Positions 52,930-64,000 of a stretch of DNA of 64,000 nucleotides are shown here, piece by piece. The notes beneath the pieces were generated by a model. It was not told the DNA's origin. It worked only from the letters and a program-made list of their open reading frames with translations, and ran no database searches. This DNA is from Chrysomallon squamiferum (Eukaryota > Mollusca > Gastropoda > Neomphalida > Peltospiridae). How positions within the stretch are numbered: the first letter of the stretch is position 1; every line of letters begins with the position of its first letter. Made by a program: the position numbers and the translations under genes. The DNA is taken from positions 15,878,391-15,942,390 of the forward strand of contig CM022668.1 of the NCBI GenBank assembly GCA_012295275.1, given 5' to 3'.

Positions 52930-53899
52930 AGTTGTCTCCCTTCAGTATTAAATGGTTTCACAACCTAATTATTATTTTTATTTTTATTTTATTTTATTTA
53001 TGTATTTATTTTAATCATCATTATTAAATCTTATTATTAAGGTGAATATATCAGAAATATATAAAAATATATGTATTTATTAGATAAGTATTGCAGCTTA
53101 GTAGTTTTCGTAAATGAAATGTTCAGTCAGTGATGGAGTTTATGCAGAAGGACGGTGTTTTCCTACTTTAAATTTTCAAGTTTTTGTCCAATTTCAGTAC
53201 TAGAGTAGTTGTATACAGTTTTTTTTTAGAAATCCTTTGTCAGTTTTCTTGCAATTAAAATTATCTTATTTATTTTCTATAATTATAACTGCATATTTTT
53301 ACCAGTGGTGTTGTTGTTGTTCTTATTATTGATATTTTATTATTATTATTATTGTTGGTGTTGTCGTTGATAAAAAATACTAAAATAAATGTGTTAATAA
53401 TCTTTTACACGATCCTCTTGAAATGGAAATTATTAAAATGGACACAAATTAGGATAGATAATAGATAACAATATTTTTTTCTATCAGCGGCTCCCAGTAA
53501 CAAACTGCATTTTCAGATTACAAAATTTTCTCTGTGAGAAACTTGCGGGGTCTGTCCTTCTCCCTCCTTCCTAAACTTAACCTCACAGGCTTTATTGTAT
53601 CCCTATTGCTAAAACTCATTTCCACCTCAGGTTATAGTGGTACCGTAGCAGAAGCAGTTGTTTTTGTTGTTGTTGTACATTCTTGCAATTTATCGTTTTA
53701 AATGGTTTTGTTGATCATCCTTAGTCAAAATTAATTATATGTATATAAATAATAAAAAGGCGGTGTCATCAAATAGTAAACTATTATTTTTTGTCTTTGT
53801 TTTGCCCCTCGAGATAAGTCTAACGATGTTTATGTGGATTGCAACCAAACATACAGCCTAAACATACAAACACGATTCAAACTCCAGGATTCGAACACC

Positions 53900-53900
<1 letters not shown>
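52930..53900. other. Upstream flank of phnX
   Basis: AT-rich with small (ATTTT)n and (TTATTA)n patches and a G/C-richer stretch at 53500-53650. No exon is recognised. Confidence 0.55.
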
Positions 53901-53933
<33 letters not shown>

Positions 53934-53982
53934 AATAATAACAACAATAATAATAATAATAAATAAATAAATAAATAAATAC
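53901..53982. repeat. (ACA)n/(AAT)n/(AAAT)n
   Basis: Trinucleotide runs grading into tetranucleotides. Confidence 0.95.
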
Positions 53983-54308
53983 AGTTTAATGATGCTATTT
54001 TACACAAATATGGAGACTCATGAATACATAAAACACTGTGCGAAAACCGACGCAGTTAACAATTAATATAATTATACTTTAAAACAGATGTTTATATACA
54101 TTTCTAATTTTATTAGTTGTATCGTGTGATGAATAATCTTTTTAAAAATTAGTGAGTAAAATATTATTAAATCTTATTTATATTTATTTTATTTTACTTT
54201 ATATATATTTTTATTTCTTTTTCTTGAAGTCGAAAACTGAGAAAAGCTTATCCCGATGAATGCTGAAATTAATATACAATCTTATAATATTTAATTGGGG
54301 AGTGGCAA

Positions 54309-54346
54309 ATAAATAAATAAATAAATAAATAGATTCAATTTGAAGG

Positions 54347-54377
<31 letters not shown>

Positions 54378-54378
54378 A
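54309..54378. repeat. Inverted (AAAT)n ... (ATTT)n pair
   Basis: Five or six AAAT units and about eight ATTT units flank a 20-odd base spacer. The arms are perfect complements and could form a hairpin or cruciform. Confidence 0.9.
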
Positions 54379-54464
54379 TTACTTAGAAACATTTGGATGA
54401 ATAAAATTTAATTTTTATCTTAGAAGAAAGGAGTGATAAATTTAGAAAGTGTTTAACATAGTTT

Positions 54465-54690
54465 GCTGACGTAATAGAGGCGGGACACATCCGGGGATTC
54501 TTAATGGCGTTTCGCGCTTTTCGGATTGTTTTACTATGTTACTGCGACAAATCATGGTCGGTCTTCTAGATAAAACAGCCAATCCAGTTCTGATTTCTAC
54601 TCACGTGGTGTCTGAGAGCGGGAATCTGCCGCACGGAATGGTTATTTTGGTGGGTGATTAGAAGAGTGCGAGAAGTTTATGGATCATGGT
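54465..54690 (+). promoter_or_regulatory. Promoter-like segment with CRE, E2F, CCAAT and E-box motifs and a first-exon donor
   Basis: A CpG-containing island stands out from AT-rich flanks. In order it holds a CRE-like TGACGTAA (54467-54474), E2F-like TTTCGCGC (54510-54517), a CCAAT box (54579-54583), E-box CACGTG (54602-54607), a second E2F-like GCGGGAA (54618-54624) and then ATGGATCATG|GTAATC, with a possible donor at 54689. It lies about 1.6 kb from the putative phnX start and points the other way. Alternatively the donor is chance and this is an enhancer. E2F sites would suggest a cell-cycle or replication gene, but no product is recognised. Confidence 0.45.
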
Positions 54691-54934
54691 AATCATTATT
54701 CTTTATTTTACTTTAACTATTTATTTCTTGTCTGTGATAATTATAGATTTAAATTTTGTCTGATTAGTGAAGTTAGATTTTTATGCTTGCGCTAGTGTAG
54801 AACCGGTAAATGAGAAATCGTCTGCTGAACAAAGTTACAAAATGTATGTTATTCCCGCTCACATTCATCACTATTAGAGCTTCGTATTTTACAAAATTAT
54901 AAAATATAATTAAAAGAATAATAACAACAATATT

Positions 54935-54990
54935 ATTATGATTATGATTATTATTATTATTATTATTATTATTAATTTTTTTTTTTTTTT

Positions 54991-55023
<33 letters not shown>
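54935..55023. repeat. (ATT)n followed by poly-T
   Basis: ATT units to about 54973, then T-runs with a single G to 55023. Confidence 0.96.
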
Positions 55024-55026
<3 letters not shown>

Positions 55027-55319
55027 AAATTTGGTATCATTTCAGTTCTGTATTTTCTGTAGCATGGACCAATGACTTTTAAAAATAAAAATTGGAAACT
55101 CATTGTTTGCATACATAATAGTACCTGTTTTAGTGAACATTTTATTTTTAGTAAATTTAATTTGTCGGACCTATCATTTGAAAAAAAAAAAAAATTGTTG
55201 TAAAACTGATTCAAGCGTTATAATGAATGTACCAAAGCAATCGTTCAAATAACGTGATCAATTTGCTTTGTAAATGCGACCTTTAATGCATTGAAAATTA
55301 AATATATATATATAAAAAG

Positions 55320-55662
55320 AAAATTTCTCCTCAATGGTTTCATCTATCGTTTTACAAGGCATTGATATATAGAAAGAAATATGTCTATGGAGTTTTAGCA
55401 GAGTAACATGTCCACATTATGGTACATAATGAGAATAGTCATTTTCATATTCACGCGCAATTGTCTGTAAAAATTATTTTTTTTATTTTATTTTTTGGCT
55501 CGCGACGTCGTAATAATATCTGAAAAAAATTTGTATTTATGTACGAGATGGTATGACGTCAAAGTTACCAAGAAAAAAAAAAGTTTCGACCTTTGCAGCA
55601 ATTTCTCCTCAATAATAGACATCTATGTATACGAGGCATTGATTAAATGACATATTTCCCAA
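55320..55662. repeat. Diverged direct repeat (280-bp offset)
   Basis: AATTTCTCCTCAAT followed by CATCTATSK and RAGGCATTGAT occurs at 55322 and again at 55602. A CRE palindrome TGACGTCA lies between them (55554-55561). It may be one decayed interspersed element. Confidence 0.6.
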
Positions 55663-56316
55663 ATTACTTTTAATAATATATGTAGAATTGATTGCATTAT
55701 GAAGGCATACGTATTTAAACATTTGTAAACACTAAACGGCGTTTGACACTGTCATATTGGATTTCGATCGGAAGTTTACGTGAGCTCACGGACATTTTTA
55801 AACTTCCAGATTAAATTATTTTGCGTCTACTTTTCAGAACTTTTATGATTTACACTGATAAAGATAAGGATTGTCGTTCATATTACCAAACCATGATGTA
55901 ACGCGCCTTTTCTAACTACTTTTTCAACTTAATTAAACTTTTCAAACTGGATTATTTTTGTGTAATTGCGTGCATCATAAACTGAAATTATAATGTTGAA
56001 TAAGATTAATGTATTAACTTTTGTAGTTATCAATGTTCCCCCCTCCCAGAATCCAGCAAAAAAAAGCACTTTTTGGGATTGTTTGTATCCATTAAATCGG
56101 CGAGATTTCATGAGGCTTTTTTCCGTGACGTAATTTGTGCCGTTACGAGTTATCGTTCCTGTTGGTCCATGCAATTTTCACTAGAATTGTTAATTCGATC
56201 AAATAATAATAATAATTATTAATATTAGTTTTTATTGTATAATAAAACAAAAAAAATATAATTAAAATTTTAACGATAAAGCATAACAACAACTGCCATA
56301 TTTCTGGGGCTGAATA

Positions 56317-56319
<3 letters not shown>

Positions 56320-56354
<35 letters not shown>
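56320..56354. repeat. (ATT)n array
   Basis: About 11 ATT units. Confidence 0.96.
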
Positions 56355-56356
<2 letters not shown>

Positions 56357-56448
56357 CATTTATTGATGATTTAACAACTCTTTAATATAGTTTTTAATAC
56401 TAATGCTAAATGATGCCAGGTTACTCGGTACCACTTTTTTCAGAAATG

Positions 56449-56621
56449 GCAAATTCCCAACCTCCAAATATACACTAATTTACCATAATGTTTAAAAGCA
56501 GAAAGATCAAATATGTTTATTTTATTAGGAGAATTTCTTATAAAGACATAAATAAATATGCGAAAATAAACGAAACAGAATTCAGGTTATTACACTGAAT
56601 AGCTCATTTAAATAGAACACT
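56449..56621 (+). repeat. Dispersed direct repeat A, copy 1
   Basis: Shares with 58542-58710 the strings TTCCCAACCTCCAAAT, GGAATTTCTTATAAAGAC-like and AAATAAACGAAAC, then TAAATAGAACA, in the same order over about 170 bp. Confidence 0.85.
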
Positions 56622-57377
56622 GAGACCTATTTTTAGGTATGTGACAAAATTTTCAAAATTTTTAAATTTTTTCCGCATTATATCTCATTAAAGCAAAAAA
56701 TACATATTAAAATGACATCAAAATCTCTTTGATAACATTGATAAGAAAAAAGTTATGAATCTTTATTGGAATACAATTTGAAGGTATTTTTCCTTCATAA
56801 TCTACTGAGAAAGTGGTAAGTTTCTGTCATTTTTCAGAATAAACACTGAATATCTCATAGCTTCGATCCACTATACATGTATTATATATCAAAATGAATC
56901 TTTTTTTATGAGTTCTAAACCTATACTGTATTTTTAAGCAAGTTGCTAGTACTCATGAATTTTAATTAATTAATTAATTAACAGAATTAATTAGCTGGAA
57001 TTCACTGTACACCAATGTTTGTCAACACTGGTTTGAGCCAATCAAAAAGATCTGTTGACATCACATGACCTGAACTGACTCCACATTAAGAAATCCACAA
57101 ATGCATTTAAAAACTGAATGAAACATCAGGTTTTATTCTCATGTGATCATTAACATTTTTATCTAGAGTATTTACATTGCACAAAACTGCAATCAAAGTA
57201 ATTTCATATCACATATGTTTCAACATCAATTCCAACAGTAACTTCCACAGTTTGAGATTTCATTCTTTGCATTTTTACCAGATACACATTCACTTCACTG
57301 ATTCAGTTATGCAAACACTTTTAACTTATGCATGTTTTGTTTGTAGAGTATTTAATTTTTAACACATTTCCTTGCAG

Positions 57378-57526
57378 TTCATCTAAGAATCCTACTGCAA
57401 TGAGAAAGCACTCGTTTGACCAAAATTCAACAGATAAATTGAAACCAAAAGATTTCTTGCATTCAGGGGTAATAGGAGCAGAAGTGACACTAAATGCAGA
57501 AATTGTGAAAGAGGACAATTAAAATG
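57378..57526 (+). CDS. Exon-like segment, unknown protein (partial or 40-residue ORF)
   Basis: The segment is bounded by a good acceptor (TTTCCTTGCAG at 57367-57377) and a good donor (AAAATG|GTAAGA at 57527). One frame is open from the acceptor to a TAA at 57520-57522, only four bases before the donor. It reads SSKNPTAMRKHSFDQNST and continues with a polar, charged sequence ending EIVKEDN. A methionine codon at 57400 would give a 40-residue product. The composition looks more like protein than the poly-Leu/Ile/Lys frames elsewhere in this window. No family is recognised. If spliced directly to the donor at 54689, the short frame opened by the ATG at 54679 would end at a TGA overlapping the ATG at 57400, so that ATG could be the start. 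It could also be the last coding exon of a gene with an unseen exon upstream, or a chance frame. Confidence 0.35.
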
Positions 57527-57735
57527 GTAAGAAAATATTTCACTTATTTGATGCGTTAGTTACATTCATTAGTTGTATACTGAAATTACTGCTTATTTAA
57601 TATATTTTTGATTTATTTTTCAGAAAGAACATTTATTCAAAAATTAATGAAACCCAGTATTAATATTAATGTACAGATACTTGATGCATCAGATATCACA
57701 TTAAATTATGTATCCTCTTATTTATATCACTTCAG

Positions 57736-57900
57736 GTCCTGATTTCCAACTTACTAATGATGACTGAAGACCTATGCAGATGCTGTTATTCAGATTTCTT
57801 GATCAGGAAAAATGTGAAGGCTTACGTTTTTAACTGGACTAGGGTCATACAGCAAATTTCAGTTAGTACTGGATATAACAGGGTGTGCAGTTTCCTATGA
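57736..57900 (+). other. Possible exon: acceptor followed by a 54-codon open frame
   Basis: TATCACTTCAG precedes 57736. The frame starting at the first base stays open for about 54 codons to a TGA near 57899. It includes the Cys-rich run MTEDLCRCCYSDF and then KAYVFNWTRVIQQ. In this AT-rich DNA such a run is longer than usual but not decisive. It lies 210 bases after the 57,526 donor, so it could also be 3'-UTR. No family is recognised. Confidence 0.2.
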
Positions 57901-58541
57901 ATGGTTTTTCAGGAACTAAAGTATCTAACTTTGTGTCAAATCAGTTGTTCTTGTTATATTTCTTGATGAAATTGAGCACAAATTGATAATTTCAAGCTTC
58001 TATTGTTTAGTTATTTATTTATTTTTATTTATTTATTTTTTTATTTTTTTTTTTTTTATCTTTTTATTTTTTTAAATATATTTAGAAATACCAAATGCTA
58101 GATGTAAATTATAGTTACTAGAGGTGCCAGTAAATACAAGTTCATGCATTTAATTATACGTGATGCAATTTTTGGATTAGCTTTGTCTTCTGATTTTCCT
58201 GAATCTTGCTAGAGCAAATATAAATCAAAATGGCCCTGTAGTACTCACTTTCTCATATCAAACTTGTTAAATCAATCAGTTTTTCCTTTTGATTCAGTCA
58301 GAAATGATTTTATCAATATTTAGCTTATTAAAGGGTAAACTAGTTTTTCCTAATTTATAACAACTGAATTTTCAGATAGGTTCTGAAAAGAACATTAACA
58401 TTAACCATCAAATTCTTAAGTGAGATCAGTGATCAATTTAAAAAAAAAAACAAACAAAAAGTAAGATTAACCTTCTGATAATTTATACAGTTAAATAGTT
58501 CTTCTTCTGACCCCCATCACAGATATCACATTCAATAAATG

Positions 58542-58710
58542 ATGAATTCCCAACCTCCAAATTTATGCAGAGTTACCTTAAAAGCAGAATGAGATCAAAT
58601 ATCTGTTTATTTTGTTAGGGGAATTTCTTATAAAGACTTAACTGAAAATGAAAATAAACGAAACGAAATTCAGGTTGGTTATACTGAACAGATTTTTTAA
58701 ATAGAACATA
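58542..58710 (+). repeat. Dispersed direct repeat A, copy 2
   Basis: Second copy, about 2.09 kb after the first, with point differences and few indels. Confidence 0.85.
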
Positions 58711-58719
58711 CTATATTTC

Positions 58720-60820
58720 TGGAACAAACCAAAGTTAATGTTAATAATGTTACACCACAAATAATATATTTTCAGTCATTTTTCTGTCTTTCTGGTGTTG
58801 CTTGTGGGATAATTTTGCATTCTTTTTCATTCTTGTGGAATAGCTCGTTTTACAGATTCTTCTGTGTTAACTCGATGACAGAATTTCTGATTTTCATTGT
58901 CTGTTCTTCTTGAAAGAACAAAAAAATCAGTGGCTGAAATGTTTTCATGGTTTCAGCAGTATGTGAAATCTTGTAAACTTGAGTTGAATCCAGGCATTTT
59001 TAATAATAATTTTCAGTTAAAAGAAAAGTTAATCTGAAATCCATCCTATGCTAAGATGTGTAAGAGCTCTATAAAGCATCAAGTGAAGTCAGTTTCCAGC
59101 AGTTCTTCTGAATCAATAGGTGCAGTTGCATTAATAGAACACATATATATACTGTTGTCAATTTAAAAAAAAATATATTTATTTTTTTATTTTTGTGCAG
59201 TTGTATTTACAATTTGACAAACATGAAAAGGTTAGAGCTAACACTGTCTGTATAAATGTTAGCAGACACAATTTGTCTGATGGACAGCTGAACCTAGATC
59301 AGAAATATCTCATCAAAATGTACACATCCTGTACAACATAAGAGCTATTCCAGTAGTCTTCGTGTTATATTTTCACATTAAGTCCAATCTTCAGAATAAA
59401 GCAGTAGCCTCATTTTTATGTTCACTTACTTGAAAATAGCATGATACATTTTTAGATATGTATATATATATATTTTTTCAAATTTATAGCTTTGCTGATA
59501 TTATCAAAGTCCATAAGAATTAAAAGTAATTTGCATATAAGCAAGTTTTCTGAAAGAAATATGAAATAATGCTTATTGTAAACTTTCACAACATTACCCT
59601 TCTCCTGTCAGTTTTTCTTACATGGTCTGATAAAGGCTGGAAAGTTGTCTATTCAGAAAAGTTAACATTTATTCTGTGGAAAAAGGCAAAATGCATTTAT
59701 GCTGATCCAGATTTGGAGATTTGAAGGTTTGTTTTGTTTTGTTTTGTTTTGGGTTTTTTCTAATCAAAAGACATCTGATTGAACTATCTTTTATTTCAAA
59801 CATTTATTTTTATATGTGCTATATTCTAAATATTAAGCTACCTCATACTCTTACAGGAGGCTGTAAAACCTGTTTTCCTAGAACACCTGCAAATCACCTT
59901 TCTTTGGCTAAGTAAAATGGGGTTGTCCTGATATACATAACTTTTATATAGAAACTTTTTGCCAGTATAAAACAATTTATCAGACACTTGGATTTAATTT
60001 TTATTATATATATCCCTTATGATGTTAAGAAATTCATTAATAAATAATGGTATGAAATCTTGTCAGTCATTTGTTACAGATTTATTGCTGACATTGCTGT
60101 TTATCTGTGTGACCCGTTTCTTCACTCTTTAACGAAGGATATCTCAAGGTGACTCCTTCCTTTGACATGTCCCTCATGAAGCACTTTCATTTCTATGGTT
60201 TTTAACTGTAAAGTTTCTGTAAAGAGTTCGGCACTTTAAGTCACTCCACATGCATCTGTAAACAGTTGAAGGCTGATTAAATAGTGGAGAAAACAAGATC
60301 AGGTGGTCTGTAATGAAAAGTAACACTATTAGAGTATTTTAAAATAAAAATTTAACATAAAAAGGAAAATAGTTTGGATCTTGTACAATTAAATAACTAC
60401 CACTTCTGTAATAAAAAAGCAATCAGTAATTAGTTCATCAACATATTCTGTAAATCAAATGTATATATATATATTTTTTTTTTTTTATCTATATATTTAC
60501 ATACACCTCTTTTTGCTTCTTTCTTTTCTTTATATATACATATATATAATATTTTGTTGTTAGAATCAGAAATTGACTAGGAAATTAAAACACAGAAGAA
60601 GAAAACATTTTACTTCTGTGAGAATATTATATACAAGATATTTTAATCTGCATAAAAATAATACTGTTAGACAACATCAGAATATGTGTTTTATTTCTTC
60701 ACAACTGATGTCATCATTTTTCAACTATTTTTTGTTATTTTGTTATTGCAAAATGCATAAAAAAAAAAGTTGGAAATATGCAGGATATTTCTTCATATCA
60801 CCAAAGGTACATATTAATAA
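58720..60820. other. Intron-like or intergenic AT-rich DNA
   Basis: No simple arrays and no recognised exon. Short open frames such as the 48-codon one ending near 59036 (contains KKSVAEMFSWFQQY) look protein-like but have no identifiable family. Confidence 0.5.
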
Positions 60821-61140
60821 TGTAGTATTCTCGCAGGAAAATATCTGTGACTCCTTTTTTATTTCTTCTTTCTTGAATGTATGCATTTTTTAAATTTTAC
60901 AACTTAATTACTTGGATGTATTTGTTACATTAAATTGCAATAATGTAATGTTCTATTGTAACAGACTTGGAAATGGTTATATTTCCTAAAGCTTTTATTC
61001 AATATGTTTTCTTCTTTTCTTTGTTTTTGTTTTTATTACATGCTTATTTTCAGAATATTCCATTCACATTGTAATGATCTTATACAAATCCTGATGTTCT
61101 ATTAATTATAATGTTTTCAAGGACATTCAAGAATACTCCA
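60821..61140 (+). repeat. Dispersed direct repeat B, copy 1
   Basis: Aligns by eye with 62888-63208: TGTAGTATTCTCGCAGGAAA versus TGTAGTATTCTTGTAAGAAA at the start, AATAATGTAATGTTCTRTTGTA in the middle, and AAGAATACT at the end, with little net length change. Confidence 0.85.
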
Positions 61141-61149
61141 ACAAAACTA

Positions 61150-64000
61150 TAAGCCTTTTCTTTGCTGTCCTTAAAAAATAGATATATTTACGTACATCAC
61201 TTTTTATTATTTTTTTTATTTTTTATTTATTTCAGAAAATATAATGGCAATATATACTTGGTCAAATACTTCTGTAAGAAAATTATATACACCATAATTT
61301 AATATGTGTTATTTTATTTGTTTATTTTTTATTTCAAATTTTTATCAAATTATTTTCAGTCATAGTAAATTATTAAACTGGTATTTAAATACTGTGATAT
61401 TAAAACCTCTTCCTCGAGTCAGGCTTGCAGCATTTTTCACTTCTTTCCTTTCTGTCCTTTCTCCAAGGTAGGCAGGGTAATATACCATGTTCATTTTCTC
61501 CCAAGTGAACAGTAGTAAATACTGACTTTTAATTATTTCATGATTTCAAAATCAGCAAAGTCTTGCTTGAAGAAATGAAGTAGTAATTTTCTTACGTTGT
61601 CCAAGCCCAACTAGTCACATAAAACTACACATAAGAGAAAATCTGTGGGAGTCTTTCAAAGTTGTGTCTTAATATTCATTAAAAGTACTACTACTACTAC
61701 AAAGTAGAAAATATTTTGTAATTGTGATTACTTGTTGGTGTCTTAATTCCAGAAGTAAATACTTGACAGTTTTTTGTACAAATGGTAGGCTTTGTTACAT
61801 CTGTAAAGATATTGTTTCATATTATTTCAATTATGATGTTTCATTACTTTATTTTATACATTTATGTATTTATTTATTTATTTTACTTGTTTGTTTATTT
61901 ATTACTTTGCAATGTAATTATGGGTGAAGTATTGGCTAATTTCACATGCGCAGAAGAGCATACTTCCCAATATAGATCAGATATAGTTAATTGATAAATG
62001 TTCCCTCCACCGGACTCTTTCTGTAATTCAGTGAATGAAACAAATCTACTGTTAAAAGCTATGGCTCAACATTATTATTGTATAACCTTTTTTTTTTTTT
62101 TTTTTTTTTTTCTGTATATAATTTCATTTAGAGAATGGAACATAAAACACAAGATTCAAATGAATTCATTCCACATCTCATTTAGGTTATCTCAAGTCAC
62201 TATAAGTTTATATTGCTCCCATTTCGTTTGCCTGGATTTTTCACCATCTGTAAATCATTTTGCTATTAATTTCTGTTACACATACCTCCTAACAAATTTT
62301 TTATATATATACATAGGTTCATGTATGTATACATAAATGTATGTATGTTTCTAGGTGTGTATGCATTTGCAAACAAGCTATGATTTTACAAAGTATGTAT
62401 CAGTTTTAATGTCTTGTAGAACTTGTGAAAATATGTAGCAATGATCCATGCTACTGCTTTTCTGTATTTTACAGTGACAAAAAGATTTATGTTCTTATTA
62501 AATCTGTTTCTTGCAAATGGAATGAGATAGATTTGTTGCTTGCTGTAAAAAAAAATTAAATTTCCCAAAGCCTCACCTAATCAGTCAGTCACCAACATGA
62601 AGTTGGCAAGAATAAATTATCTATAATCGTGGCAGTGTTAATTTATTTTAATTTTTGAAAAATAATGTATGGAAATAGCAAATATGATGTGCCATTGTTA
62701 AGATCAAATATTTTAAAGGGAGATAACCTTTATAAGTATAAGTTTAAGTAAAACACCATTTCAGGTTTCTGATGCATCATCCTGTGTAAAACTGAATATT
62801 ATAAAGAGAAATAATCTTTTCAAATTATTTATAATTATATTAAAATCAAAAACTAAAGATATATAGTGCTGCTGTTGACAATGATCATGTAGTATTCTTG
62901 TAAGAAAATATCTGCAGCTTCTTGTTCTTTCATGTTTCTTGAATATAAGCATTTTTCAAATGTTTGCAGCTTTATTGCTTGGCTGTATTTGATATATTAA
63001 AATTACAATAATGTAATGTTCTGTTGTAAGAGTTGGAAATGAGTATATTTCCTAAGCTTTTATAGAATGTGTTCTTGAGGGGTTTTGAGTGGGTTTTTTT
63101 TTGTTGTTGTACAATGCTTATTCTTCAGTTATTCCATTTGCATTACAGTAATGTTAGGCAAATCCTGTCTATTATTAATTATGTCTACAACATATAAGAA
63201 TACTACCATAATTGTAGATTATATTTATTTGGTCAGGAGAATTTGTTAAAGCAGGGAGAATTGCTAGTTAAGCTTAAAAATGATTATTCTTAATGAACTG
63301 TTTGTAACATTTTTTTTCTTGTATGTACATTTTCTGATAATTACAGAGCAGTTTATATAGTATATTCATTCAAAGCATTTAATGTCCAGATAAACTGTAT
63401 TTTTTTTCTCGTTTATACTGTTTGGAAAAAGCTACAAAATGAATACAAGTTGACAATGGAAGATGTAATTGACAGTGAAACTCAAACCCAGTACATCAAT
63501 AGCCACAACTATTGTGCAATAAATCACATTTAATATTTCTTTGTACTTTGTTATTGGTGTGGTTGTTAAAAATTGACAAACTGACTTCTTGAGTATTATG
63601 CAGAAAAGAAGCTCCCAACATCCATAATTATACCTGCGGTTCTAAAAACAATTTTTGATACAGGAGACTTAATGAAATGTGATGATAAGTTATTAAGAAA
63701 AATAAATAGATTTTATTATTTATTTATTTATTTATTTTTATTTTCAGTTCTATAAAGCACATTTCATAAAGTATCTTTTCAGTAAAGGATTTACAGAATT
63801 TAGTGTCTAGAAGAAGGTAAAAGTGGAAAATGAAAGATATTTAGTAAATGATAAATAACACAAGCTGATCATGATAAAAAGAACATTTTCAAAAATGATT
63901 TATTTTGGTAATCATAACAGTTTTTGTGGATTTTTTTTTATATTTTGCAGGACATATAATAATTGTAAAATTAGTTATGGAGAAACTGGCAAGATTGGGA
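61150..64000. other. Intron-like or intergenic AT-rich DNA to window end
   Basis: Outside repeat B there are only short ATTT patches (61868-61905, 63711-63742), poly-T near 62089-62110 and (AT)n snippets. A 36-codon frame near 63,420-63,533 (WKKLQNEYKLTMEDVIDS) looks protein-like but lacks a clear acceptor. No gene is called. Confidence 0.5.
62888..63208 (+). repeat. Dispersed direct repeat B, copy 2
   Basis: Second copy, about 2.07 kb after the first. It is followed by TTTGGTCAGGAGAATTTGTTAAAG, which loosely resembles part of repeat A. Confidence 0.85.

Noticed and set aside
55929-56174. 81-codon minus-strand frame
   Set aside because: It overlaps what appears to be an interspersed repeat with CRE-like sites; no domain and no splice evidence.
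63420-63533. 36-codon frame containing EYKLTMEDVIDS
   Set aside because: No acceptor directly upstream and no donor; short enough to be chance.

Overview
This window is animal nuclear DNA. It is AT-rich and crowded with microsatellites, minisatellites and homopolymers, with very few coding sequences and splice-like signals around the one clear gene. Long (GA/CT)n, (GT/CA)n, (AAT)n and (AGT)n arrays, tRNA-like SINE heads and an animal-type phosphonatase gene together suggest a lophotrochozoan, most likely a mollusc. Molluscs are known for making 2-aminoethylphosphonate. The species cannot be fixed from the sequence alone.

Positions 1 to about 51,000 look like a gene desert. They hold eleven long GA/CT arrays, several GT, AT and trinucleotide arrays, and true minisatellites (22-bp units at 4.2 kb, 30-bp units at 15.9 kb, 26-bp units at 35.2 kb, about 170-bp units at 38.0 kb). 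They also hold old degenerate tandem arrays at 1.5-2.3, 7.0-8.1, 8.4-9.4, 33.4-33.9 and 44.5-44.8 kb, and a few decayed tRNA-like SINE heads. Between the arrays lie islands of ordinary-complexity DNA (12.2, 13.5, 19.5, 22.4, 25.4, 28.1, 30.4, 34.6 and 42.5 kb) that could be regulatory. I see no convincing exon there; nearly all long open frames are translations of simple repeats.

The one clear gene is on the minus strand at 51,427-52,269. It is a full-length phosphonoacetaldehyde hydrolase (PhnX, phosphonatase) whose whole 280-residue coding sequence is in one exon. A splice acceptor just upstream of the ATG and a good donor at 52,843 suggest a 5'-UTR intron of about 567 bp and a small noncoding first exon with a TATA-like element. 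The protein would cleave the C-P bond of phosphonoacetaldehyde, the second step of 2-aminoethylphosphonate breakdown. No partner transaminase gene is visible here.

From about 54.4 kb the texture changes: far fewer dinucleotide arrays and more unique AT-rich DNA. A compact promoter-like segment at 54,465-54,690 carries CRE-like, E2F-like, CCAAT and E-box motifs and ends in a splice donor. It may start a plus-strand gene; one exon-like segment at 57,378-57,526 has good splice sites and a protein-like frame of unknown identity. The rest of the right end is intron-like or intergenic and contains two pairs of diverged direct repeats, each spaced about 2.1 kb.
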